Origin: Casp-actino8 sp039800005 | GTDB lineage: Bacteria; Actinomycetota; Acidimicrobiia; Acidimicrobiales; Ilumatobacteraceae | Length of the DNA: 64,000 nt | Assembly: GCA_039800005.1 (NCBI GenBank) | Contig: JBDLRN010000010.1 | Coordinates: 34,713 to 98,712, forward strand | Reading direction: 5' to 3' | Position numbers and translations under genes: made by a program | Notes under the pieces: generated by a model | Database searches by the model: none | Told to the model about the DNA's origin: nothing | Seen by the model: only the letters and a program-made list of their open reading frames with translations | Shown: piece by piece, positions 25,825 to 33,683 of the stretch | How the letters are laid out: the number at the start of each line of letters is the position of its first letter | Numbering within the stretch: the first letter of the stretch is position 1

Positions 25825-28644
25825 TCACTCCCCGGTGTTGCTGCGCTGGATCGCCCGCTCGTCGGTGCCGAGGTAACTGGCGATGACGGCCGGATTGGCG
25901 CGCACTTCAGCCGGTGTTCCCTCGGCGATCACCTGGCCGGCTTCCAGGCAGTAGATGCGATCGCTGATCGACATGACCATCGGCATGTCGTGTTCGATGA
26001 TGAGGATCGCCGCACCGAGTTCGTCCTTGATGGTGCGAATGAGCGGCGCGAAGGCCTCGGTCTCCTTCTGCGCCACACCGGCGGTGGGTTCGTCGAGGAG
26101 AAGCAGACGCGAATCGAGCGCGATGAGAGCTCCCAGTTCGACGATGCGACGGGTTCCGGTGGACAACTCGCTCATGAGCGAATCGGCGTAGCGGCCGAGC
26201 CCGAGATAACTGATGACCTCGTCGGCCTCCCGGCGCTTGCGAGCCTCGCTGCCCGGTGACGGCGGAAGCGCCAGGATCGACGGCACCAGCAACGAACGCT
26301 GACGTGCCTCGAGCGCGACCATGATCGTTTCGCGCACCGTGAGCGAGGCGAAGAGTCGGGCGTTCTGAAAGGCGCGCCCCTGACCGAGTCGAGCTCGACG
26401 ATGGGCCGAGAGCGACGACACGTCGCGGCCGAACAACTCGACCGATCCGGTCGACGGCACCAAGCCGGACACCGCGTTGACGATCGTGGTCTTGCCGGCA
26501 CCGTTGGTGCCGATGAGGCCGATGATCTCGCCAGGACGGACCTCGAGCGACACGTCGGTGACGATGGCGCGACCGCCCAAGTTGACCGACAATCCGCGCG
26601 TGACGAGAGGTGACTCCTCCGACAGCGCGGTCGGGCGCGATGACAATGACGTGACCACCGCCCCGGCCGCTCTCACCGGTGGCTTCCACTCGCTGCGACG
26701 AGCGATGTACGACAGCAGGTTGTCGCGCGCTGAGTGGATGATCGAGATGAGACCGCTCGGGAAGTAGAGGAGCACGACCAGCATGCCGATGCCGCTGGCG
26801 AACAGTTCGACCTGTTGTGTACCGTCGAACGCCAACGGCAACGCCACGATGAGCAGCGTGCCGAGGATGGCCCCGGTGATGGATCCGATACCGCCGATCA
26901 CGGCGATGGCGACCACGCGCAACGACTCGTCGAAGTCGAAGAGCAGTCCGTCGATCTTGAATTGACCGTTGCGCGCCACGAGCGGCAGAAGACCGCCGGC
27001 GAGTGCGGCCAGGCCGCCCGACACGGCGAAGGCGGTGAGCTTGGCTCGGTAAGGAGCCACGGTGTACGCCGCAGCCGAGTTCTCGTTGTCGCGAGTGGCG
27101 ATGATCGAGCGGCCGATGCCCGTGCGCCGAATGCGCCAGACGAGGAGGATCGCCACCGCCGCCATGAAGAGGCTGAACCAATAGACCGCGTCGAAGTTGC
27201 TCCCCTTCACTTCCCAGAAGAGAAGGCGGAAGCCTTCCGAGCGGTTCACCTCCAACTGTGCCGATCCACCACCACCTGGCGCGACCTTGTCGGCGAGAAT
27301 GAACCAGTTGCGAATGGCCAATCCGAAGCCCAACGTCACGACCGCCAGGTAGAGGCCTTTGACGCGCAGAGCGGGGATGCCGATGATGATCGAAGCCACC
27401 ACGCCCCATGCGACGCCGATCGCCAGAGCGAGAAGATACGGGAGTTCCTGCGCGTAGTAGATGGTGAGGTAGGCGCCCACGGCGACGAAGCCGAATTGAC
27501 CGAGCGACAGCTGACCGGCCCAGCCGGTGAGGACGGTGACCGACAGGGCGACGATGAGGTACACCGGGATCGACGCGAACTTCAGCAGATCGCTCGCCTT
27601 GTCGACCTGACTCGGCACGATGACGGCGAGACCGACGATGAGCAGCGCGCCGACGATCGACAGTGTCCGGTAGAGCGGATGACGGGTGAGTTCCTGGCGG
27701 GCCGCTCGCGTCTTGGTGGCCAGTTGCCACGAGTCCTCGCCCATGATCTGTCGACGACCGATCGTGAAGAGCACCAGCAGCAGGATCAAGAAGATGATCG
27801 CGGTGTTCGATCCGTCGGGGAAGTCGCCGCTGATCGACCAGGTGACGAGCAAACGGTCGATCACACCGACCAACAGACCGCCCACGAGCGTCCAGGTGAA
27901 CGAACGCATCCGGCCGATCATCGCGGCGGTGAGCGACAAGAGGAGCAACTTGGGGCCAAGCGCCGTCTGCACCGAAGCCAACGAGCCGCCCTGCAATGGA
28001 GCGATCAACAGCGTGCTGAGCGCGGCGAGGAGTCCGGCCAACGCCCACACCATCGTCGACACGCTGCGCACACCGATTCCGGCGAGTTGGGCGGCCGAGA
28101 AGTTGTCGGCCGTGGCGCGCACCTGCATGCCGAAGGCGCTCTTCTGGAACAGCCAGCCGAAGAAGATCATGATCACCGGCACGACGAGAAGGATCGACGC
28201 CTGCGGTCCGGTGACCGTGATGCCGAGCACGTCCCAGGTTCCGCTGATGAGCACCGGATACGACGTGCGTGCCGTGTCTTCTTCGGGAATGGGCAGACGC
28301 AACTGCACCAACTGGATGATCTGGGTGAGACCCAACGTGGCCACGAAGAGCAGAAGGCGCGGCTGGGTGAAGAGGCGACGCAAGGCCAATTCAGCGGCCG
28401 CACCGAGCACGACACCACTCACCAATGCCAGCGGCAGCGACAATCCGTACGGAACGTCGTAACGGATCTGCAGGAGCGCCATCAGATAACCGCCGAAGGC
28501 ACCGATCTGACCGTGAGCGAAGTTGATGACTCCCGTTGCGCGGTAGATGAGAAGGAGTCCGAAGGCGATCAACGCGTAGACGAGACCCTGAACCAGCCCG
28601 TCGAACACGATGTCGTTCGAGAACGTGAGTGCGAACAGCGACAT
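25825..28644 (-). CDS. Branched-chain-type ABC importer: LivH-LivM-LivG triple fusion
   Basis: A 939-residue protein joining two permeases and an ATPase that are normally separate. Residues 1-290 are LivH-like (GLVYALIAFGLLLIYRATGVINFAHGQIGAFG). Residues about 325-640 are LivM-like (LTGWAGQLSLGQFGFVAVGAYL). Residues about 680-930 are LivG-like, with Walker A GLIGTNGAGKTT, Walker B LLLLDEPTAG and an altered signature LSTGTRRIVELG in place of LSGGQ. It starts at ATG 28644, overlapping the stop of the MFS-LivF gene by one base. With that gene and the receptor at 30989 it makes a complete importer. Substrate is not shown by sequence; context favours a CoA-activated carboxylic acid. Confidence 0.93.
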   Translation of the reverse strand: MSLFALTFSNDIVFDGLVQGLVYALIAFGLLLIYRATGVINFAHGQIGAFGGYLMALLQIRYDVPYGLSLPLALVSGVVLGAAAELALRRLFTQPRLLLFVATLGLTQIIQLVQLRLPIPEEDTARTSYPVLISGTWDVLGITVTGPQASILLVVPVIMIFFGWLFQKSAFGMQVRATADNFSAAQLAGIGVRSVSTMVWALAGLLAALSTLLIAPLQGGSLASVQTALGPKLLLLSLTAAMIGRMRSFTWTLVGGLLVGVIDRLLVTWSISGDFPDGSNTAIIFLILLLVLFTIGRRQIMGEDSWQLATKTRAARQELTRHPLYRTLSIVGALLIVGLAVIVPSQVDKASDLLKFASIPVYLIVALSVTVLTGWAGQLSLGQFGFVAVGAYLTIYYAQELPYLLALAIGVAWGVVASIIIGIPALRVKGLYLAVVTLGFGLAIRNWFILADKVAPGGGGSAQLEVNRSEGFRLLFWEVKGSNFDAVYWFSLFMAAVAILLVWRIRRTGIGRSIIATRDNENSAAAYTVAPYRAKLTAFAVSGGLAALAGGLLPLVARNGQFKIDGLLFDFDESLRVVAIAVIGGIGSITGAILGTLLIVALPLAFDGTQQVELFASGIGMLVVLLYFPSGLISIIHSARDNLLSYIARRSEWKPPVRAAGAVVTSLSSRPTALSEESPLVTRGLSVNLGGRAIVTDVSLEVRPGEIIGLIGTNGAGKTTIVNAVSGLVPSTGSVELFGRDVSSLSAHRRARLGQGRAFQNARLFASLTVRETIMVALEARQRSLLVPSILALPPSPGSEARKRREADEVISYLGLGRYADSLMSELSTGTRRIVELGALIALDSRLLLLDEPTAGVAQKETEAFAPLIRTIKDELGAAILIIEHDMPMVMSISDRIYCLEAGQVIAEGTPAEVRANPAVIASYLGTDERAIQRSNTGE

Positions 28645-30845
28645 CAGGCACCTGCCCCGGAGAGGAAGACCGCCCTCAGGAGGTCACCGCGTTCGAGGAG
28701 TTCCTGAGCAGGACCCTCGAACTTCACTTGACCACGCTCCATGAACACCGCTCGATCGGCGATCGACAAAGCGACGTTCACCGACTGCTCGACGATCACC
28801 ATCGTGAGACCTTGTGCCTTCAGACGTTCGACGACCTGCAGCAGATCCTGCACGACCACCGGCGCGAGACCGAGAGACAACTCGTCGATGCAGAGCAACT
28901 CGGGTTCGAGCATCACCGCTTTGGCGAGAGCGAGCATCTGCTGCTGGCCACCCGACATCGATCCGGCCCGCTGGTCGGCTCGTTCGCGCAGGATCGGGAA
29001 GGTCTCCTCCACCACCTGCAGACGCTCCTTGCGACGCTTCGGGTCCTCGATCTGACGACTCCAGAGAGCCAAGTTCTCGGCGACCGACATCGACGGGAAC
29101 ACCGCTTCGCCGCCGGGCACGAGCACGAGACCCATGGAGGCTCGGAACTGCGGATCGACCAACGAGATGGTGCGACCGTTCATGCGGATCACACCGCGGT
29201 CGGGCATCTTGAGCCCGGAGATCGCCTTCAAGATCGTGGATTTGCCCGCGCCATTGGTGCCGAGGAGCGCGAGCACCTCGCCGCGTCGCACTTCGAATCC
29301 GACGTCGAACAGGACCTGCAGGTTGCCGTAGCTCACGTCGACATTGCGCACCTGGAGAACCGGCACGTCGTCAGGATTGATGGCGAGACGAGCGCGCTCC
29401 TCCTCCTGTTCGCGCAGTTCGGCGACCGTGAGCGCGATGTCGCGGCGCATGTAGCGACTTCCGTACACGATCAGAAGTCCACCGAGAAGCGCAGCCGGAG
29501 GAACCACGGCCGTGAGAGCCGTACGCTCGCCGTGAGCGTCGGACAGCGCGCCGGCGAGAAGTCCGCCGAAGAAGCCGCCCATCAAGAAGATGTACACGCC
29601 GACCATGGCGAAGGCCTGTGAGCGCATCTGATACGGAATGATGGCCGAGACCGCCGGGCCCATCTGAGTGAACGCCGCACCCTGGAAGGCGTAACCGATG
29701 GTCACGAAAGCGATCATCACCGGCGCGCTCTCGAACCTCAGACCGACCGTGACGAAGAACCCGTAGGCGAGGATGAAGAAGCCCATGAGACGCAACGCCG
29801 AGGGCGGACTCTTGCGAAAGATGCGTTCGCCAACGCGGCCAGTGATCGGGATGGCGATCAGCGCACCCGACCACGTGATGGCCCCGATCAGACCGCGCTC
29901 GGTCGCGTCGTACCCGTACGAGTCCTCGAGCAGAAGGTTGAAGGCACCCGGCACGGCGACCAAGGCGAAACCCAACACGCCGATACCCACCACGAGGAAG
30001 TAGAAGGTGCGCACTTTCTTCAGACGCTGGAAGGCCGCGCTCAAACGGACGGGCGGTTCGGGTTCGGCCGCCGTGACCGGCGCGCCGAGCACCGCCTGCT
30101 GTTCTTGCTGCCCGCGCTCGGGCTCTTTCAAGGAGTACGACCACAGAACCGTGAGACCGGAGGGAATCAGGATGGCAAAAAAGACGAGACGCCAATCGCC
30201 GCCGTCGTCGCCGGCGAGGAAGATGATGAGGGCGGCGAACAACGGTCCGAGCACCTGACCGATCGGACGGCCGAGTGCTTCGATGGCGAAGATGCGCGTG
30301 CGCACCGCGAGCGGGTAGCGATCGGCCACGAGCGACGGCCCGATGGGGATGCGGGCCGATGCTCCGAAACCGGTACCCGCGCGAGCCAGACCCATCTGGA
30401 ACGAGTTGACCACCGATCCGGTGAGGGCCACGAACGCCAGCCACAGACTGGAGGCACCGGACAACACCCGCACCCGACGTTTGCGATCGGCCAACCACGC
30501 GAACGGAAGGGTGGCCAACACGAGAACCACGCCCGCGAAGCTCTGCAGACCGAGCAGAAGGGTGTCGGACACACCGAGCGACTTCTGGATGTCGGGGCCG
30601 AGAACTTGCATCGCCACCCGGTCGAACTCCTCGAAGACGGTGAAGAGCAGCAACACGATGGCGATGCTCGGACCGCCCTTGCGCAAACCCTCTTTGAGCG
30701 ACATCGCCTCGATGGTCGGCAACGTCTCGTCGATCTCGACCTCGGACCGGGCGCGCTTGGCTTCCTCGTCGACCACGATCGAACTGGCCAGGGCGGCGGC
30801 CGTCGAGCGCTCCGGCACGTTGTCAGTCCCCTCGTTCCCCTGCAT
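28644..30845 (-). CDS. Fusion of an MFS permease with a LivF-type ABC ATPase
   Basis: A 733-residue protein. Residues about 50-470 are a 12-TM major-facilitator protein (FAWLADRKRRVRVLSG is the loop 2-3 motif; GRPIGQVLGPLFAALIIF). Residues about 497-733 are a LivF ATPase: ALLGTNGAGKSTILKAISG (Walker A), SMSGGQQQMLALAKAVM (signature), LLCIDELSLGLAP (Walker B; Leu-Ser replaces Pro-Thr). No stop or start separates them. This ATPase is the only LivF for the adjacent triple fusion, so it must serve the ABC importer while tethered to an MFS carrier. ATG at 30845 is preceded by GAGGGGGAAG. The regulon operator lies 44 bases upstream. Confidence 0.92.
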   Translation of the reverse strand: MQGNEGTDNVPERSTAAALASSIVVDEEAKRARSEVEIDETLPTIEAMSLKEGLRKGGPSIAIVLLLFTVFEEFDRVAMQVLGPDIQKSLGVSDTLLLGLQSFAGVVLVLATLPFAWLADRKRRVRVLSGASSLWLAFVALTGSVVNSFQMGLARAGTGFGASARIPIGPSLVADRYPLAVRTRIFAIEALGRPIGQVLGPLFAALIIFLAGDDGGDWRLVFFAILIPSGLTVLWSYSLKEPERGQQEQQAVLGAPVTAAEPEPPVRLSAAFQRLKKVRTFYFLVVGIGVLGFALVAVPGAFNLLLEDSYGYDATERGLIGAITWSGALIAIPITGRVGERIFRKSPPSALRLMGFFILAYGFFVTVGLRFESAPVMIAFVTIGYAFQGAAFTQMGPAVSAIIPYQMRSQAFAMVGVYIFLMGGFFGGLLAGALSDAHGERTALTAVVPPAALLGGLLIVYGSRYMRRDIALTVAELREQEEERARLAINPDDVPVLQVRNVDVSYGNLQVLFDVGFEVRRGEVLALLGTNGAGKSTILKAISGLKMPDRGVIRMNGRTISLVDPQFRASMGLVLVPGGEAVFPSMSVAENLALWSRQIEDPKRRKERLQVVEETFPILRERADQRAGSMSGGQQQMLALAKAVMLEPELLCIDELSLGLAPVVVQDLLQVVERLKAQGLTMVIVEQSVNVALSIADRAVFMERGQVKFEGPAQELLERGDLLRAVFLSGAGA

Positions 30846-30888
30846 CACTTCCCCCTCACCGGGGCACATTAGTCGCTCCGACCAGAAA

Positions 30889-30905
30889 TCTGACGAGGTG
30901 TCAGA
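30889..30905. promoter_or_regulatory. Regulon operator 2
   Basis: TCTGACGAGGTGTCAGA, perfect half-sites. It lies between the importer operon (start 30845, minus) and the substrate-binding lipoprotein gene (start 30989, plus), so one site can control uptake in both directions. Confidence 0.88.
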
Positions 30906-30988
30906 AAACCTGATACCTTCTGCGGACCGGCCGAGTCGACCGACTCGGCACGGCAGGAATGTTCCGAACAATCTCCGAGGGGGAGTGC

Positions 30989-32464
30989 ATGAAATCCAAG
31001 TCCCGTTTGGCGTGGGCCGCATTGGCCAGCGCCTCGCTGATCGTCGCCGCCTGTGGCGGAGACGACGGTGCCGACGCCCCGGCCACCGAGGCTCCCGCGG
31101 CCTCCGAGGCCCCGACCGACTCCGAGGCTCCGGCCGCGACCGAGGCTCCCGCCGAGGAACTCACGGCGTCCGACGTCGGAATCACCGAGACCACCATCAA
31201 GATCGGCGTGGCCGTGTCCGACCTCGAGGCCGTGCGCGCCGCCGGCATCTCGATTCCCGACACACTGACCACCGAGCACTTGTTCGACCGCTACCAGGTC
31301 TTCGTCGACGACATCAACGAGGCCGGTGGCATCAACGGTCGTCAGATCGAGCTCACCCAGCTCGTGTGGAACCCGCTCGACCAGTCGACCTTCGACAGCC
31401 TCTGCGCCGCGGCGACCATCGACAACGAACTGTTCGCCGTCATGAACGGCACCGGACTCTCGGGCATTGCGCGCGAGTGTCTGTTCAACGCCGGCGTGGT
31501 CGTGATGTACGGCGACGTGATGGGTCAGGCCGAGTTCGACACCGGTCTCGCCATCGGTCTCGCCCCGCCGTCGGAGGCCGTGGCCGCCGCTGGTGCGAAG
31601 GCGTGGATGGAGACGACCGACGCACCGGCCGGTTCGGTCGTCGGCGTGCTCGCCAACAACGGCCCGGCGATCAGCGCCGCGGGTCAGGCCGCCAAGGCCG
31701 CGCTCGAAGAGGGTGGCTACACCGTCGTGTTGACCGAGCTCAACTCGCAGTCGGGTGACAACGCCGCCATCAACGAAGAAGGTGCGGCTGCAGTCGGCGC
31801 CTTCCAGGCCGAAGGTGCCGTGCACGCTCTCGTGACGACACCCTTCACCGAGAGCCAGGGCTTCTGGAACGCCGCCGCTGCGGCGGGTCTGTCGTTCAGC
31901 CTGCTCGACTCGTCGTCGTCGGGCTGTTCGGCGTTCGGCCTCAGCCGTGCGCCGGCTGCCGCCTACGGCAGCGAGTGCATCACCGCCTACGACCACTCCA
32001 CCGACGGAACGACGCTGCGCCCCGACACCGAATTCGAGGCTCAGTGCCGCGCCAACTTCGACGAGAACTTCGAGGCCTACTACGGCGGCAAGTCGAACTC
32101 GGGTGTGCCGGCCGGTCAGATCATCACCGACGTCGCCGGCAAGGTGCTCATCTCGGACTACACGCCCCAGGAATGTGCTCTCATGAACATCCTCCAGTTG
32201 GGTCTGTCGGCTGCGGGCGTGAATCCGACCCGCGCGTCGTTCGTCGAGGCCGTGCTCAACCTCGGTGAGGTGCCGTTGGCTCTCGCCGGTGGCGGAACCG
32301 GACTCTTCGCTCCCGACAAGCCGTACGCGGCCAACGCCGTGCACACGGTGCGCATCACGGGCGCCGATGCCACGACTGCTCCGGACGCCAACGGCCTGTA
32401 CAACGGCTGTGCGGCTCCGATCGCCTGTGGCATCGTGATCGGCGATTGGGTCTCCATCCGCTGA
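30989..32464 (+). CDS. Substrate-binding lipoprotein of the branched-chain-type ABC importer
   Basis: A 491-residue extracytoplasmic receptor. A basic N-terminus and hydrophobic stretch end in the lipobox LIVAAC (Cys at about residue 22), so it is a lipoprotein anchored after Lgt action. A 35-residue Ala/Pro/Glu/Thr linker follows (EAPAASEAPTDSEAP). The periplasmic-binding type I fold begins at ITETTIKIGVAVSD and has GGINGRQIEL, as in LivJ. It contains several Cys, probably disulfides. ATG at 30989 has GGGGAG in front. It is divergent from the permease/ATPase fusions and shares operator 2. A very strong hairpin follows. Confidence 0.92.
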   Translation: MKSKSRLAWAALASASLIVAACGGDDGADAPATEAPAASEAPTDSEAPAATEAPAEELTASDVGITETTIKIGVAVSDLEAVRAAGISIPDTLTTEHLFDRYQVFVDDINEAGGINGRQIELTQLVWNPLDQSTFDSLCAAATIDNELFAVMNGTGLSGIARECLFNAGVVVMYGDVMGQAEFDTGLAIGLAPPSEAVAAAGAKAWMETTDAPAGSVVGVLANNGPAISAAGQAAKAALEEGGYTVVLTELNSQSGDNAAINEEGAAAVGAFQAEGAVHALVTTPFTESQGFWNAAAAAGLSFSLLDSSSSGCSAFGLSRAPAAAYGSECITAYDHSTDGTTLRPDTEFEAQCRANFDENFEAYYGGKSNSGVPAGQIITDVAGKVLISDYTPQECALMNILQLGLSAAGVNPTRASFVEAVLNLGEVPLALAGGGTGLFAPDKPYAANAVHTVRITGADATTAPDANGLYNGCAAPIACGIVIGDWVSIR

Positions 32465-32516
32465 TCTGAGCCGGCACTTGCCAATCTGAAGGTCACATAC
32501 TGACCTGCTCGTGAAT

Positions 32517-32562
32517 GGGGCGGGGAGGAGACGGAGCGAAAGTTCCAACTCCTCCCCGCCCC
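32517..32562 (+). terminator. Strong GC hairpin after the receptor gene
   Basis: GGGGCGGGGAGGAG (32517-32530) and CTCCTCCCCGCCCC (32549-32562) form a perfect 14-bp stem around an 18-base loop, 53 bases after the receptor stop. TCACGTTTG follows, a weak T-run. It is a likely terminator insulating the next gene. Confidence 0.75.
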
Positions 32563-32584
32563 TCACGTTTGTGCCCACTTTCCG

Positions 32585-32635
32585 CCCACCCTGAAGCGCA
32601 ACGCGCGGTCTGCGAGTTCTGCGCTTCAGAGTGGG
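32585..32635. repeat. Palindromic element, left copy
   Basis: Arms CCCACCCTGAAGCGC (32585-32599) and GCGCTTCAGAGTGGG (32621-32635) pair with one mismatch around a 21-base loop. The same element with the same loop length recurs at 33632-33678, on the other side of the DUF559 gene. The bases before the left arm (CACTTTC..GC) are also shared. Confidence 0.85.
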
Positions 32636-32664
32636 AACTTCCGCCCGGTTGCGCGAAGTCCCAC

Positions 32665-33612
32665 ATGGATTCCGTGAACCGAACGTTTGCCGCCTTGACC
32701 CAGATCGCCGACCAGCGGGGAGGCCTTGTCCTTCTCGAAGATTTCGAGCGTCTGGGAATCAGTCGCTCGACACGACAACGGCTCGTCGCCGACGGAGTGG
32801 TGAGAAGGGTCCACCGAGGAACCGTCTTCGCACTGGGCAGATCTCCACTTGATATTCGAGCGGAGATTGCCGGAGCCTGCTGGGCTGTACCCGGATCCTG
32901 GGCTTCTGGCAATACAGCTGCCGAGTACTGGGGAATCCGACGTATCCCGAGAGGTCGGGTCGAGGTCTCCGTCCAGTCCGATCGTTGTCCCAGGCTGTCC
33001 GGGGTACGTGTACGTCGTACGAACTTGATGGAACCGGACGTCATCCACCTCGTGGGCGGCGGAATAGTCAGTTCACCAGCCCAGACTCTTTTTGAAATCT
33101 CTCACGAAACTGACGATCGAACCCTTCTTTCGGCGTTCGAGGATTGTGTGAATCGCGACCTTGCGACAGTCGCCGAGATCAGAGCCTTCGGTTCGCGAGT
33201 CATCAAGATGGGGCGACCCGGTTCGGCCAGATTTCGACGAGTGATTCTCGGCCGCCCAGACGAGCTGCCCTTCGCCATGAGCCACCCCGAGCTCGTACTG
33301 GCCAAGGCCTTGGAAGCGGACGATTCCCGGTGGAGGCGTCAACACCGTCTACTGCTGCCAGGTGGAACCGCTGCCTACATCGATGTGGCGCGTCCCGAGA
33401 TCAAGTTGGGAGTGGAGGTCGATGGAGCCGTCCACGAGAGTCCACTGGCCATCGCCAGCGACAAAAGGCGTGACGTCATGGCAGCTCAAATCGGATGGCA
33501 CATCCTCCGTTGCACGACCGATGACGTTCAATCCCACTTGCGCTCTCTGGTCGCTCAAATCTTGGAGGCGGCCAAGGCCAGGCAGTCCCAATTCCCCGGT
33601 CCTCGAACTTGA
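32665..33612 (+). CDS. AbiEi-like N-domain / DUF559 (Vsr-like nuclease fold) protein
   Basis: A 315-residue protein. Residues 1-70 are a winged-helix like the AbiEi antitoxin N-domain (QRGGLVLLEDFERLGISRSTRQRLVADG, VHRGTVFAL). The last 100 residues are a DUF559/very-short-patch-repair-like fold: PGGTAAYIDVARPEIKLGVEVDG, with the acidic E-V-D and a later GWHILRCT strand. Nuclease activity is possible, unproven. No AbiEii toxin neighbours it. Codon use is visibly less GC-biased (ATT, AGA, GGA, TTT are common) than in the flanking genes, which suggests transfer. ATG at 32665 is chosen; the frame is open back to 32515 through the left palindrome. The gene is bracketed by two copies of one palindrome. 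Confidence 0.8.
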   Translation: MDSVNRTFAALTQIADQRGGLVLLEDFERLGISRSTRQRLVADGVVRRVHRGTVFALGRSPLDIRAEIAGACWAVPGSWASGNTAAEYWGIRRIPRGRVEVSVQSDRCPRLSGVRVRRTNLMEPDVIHLVGGGIVSSPAQTLFEISHETDDRTLLSAFEDCVNRDLATVAEIRAFGSRVIKMGRPGSARFRRVILGRPDELPFAMSHPELVLAKALEADDSRWRRQHRLLLPGGTAAYIDVARPEIKLGVEVDGAVHESPLAIASDKRRDVMAAQIGWHILRCTTDDVQSHLRSLVAQILEAAKARQSQFPGPRT

Positions 33613-33631
33613 AACACCGCGCACTTTCGCG

Positions 33632-33678
33632 CACCCTGAAGCGCAGTGCTCGCGCACGGTGCTCAGCGCTTCAGGGTG
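33632..33678. repeat. Palindromic element, right copy
   Basis: CACCCTGAAGCGC (33632-33644) and GCGCTTCAGGGTG (33666-33678) form a perfect 13-bp stem around a 21-base loop. It matches the copy at 32585-32635 in arms, spacing and the preceding GCACTTTCGC. It starts 20 bases after the DUF559 stop and ends 6 bases before the amidohydrolase stop. Confidence 0.88.
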
Positions 33679-33683
33679 GAGGG

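Noticed and set aside
26734..28707. A 657-codon plus-strand frame opposite the LivHMG fusion
   Set aside because: Highly charged, low-complexity antisense shadow of a membrane protein gene; no family resemblance.
32665..33612. A type IV toxin-antitoxin system (AbiEi/AbiEii)
   Set aside because: Only the AbiEi-like N-domain is present, fused to DUF559; no nucleotidyltransferase toxin gene is adjacent.
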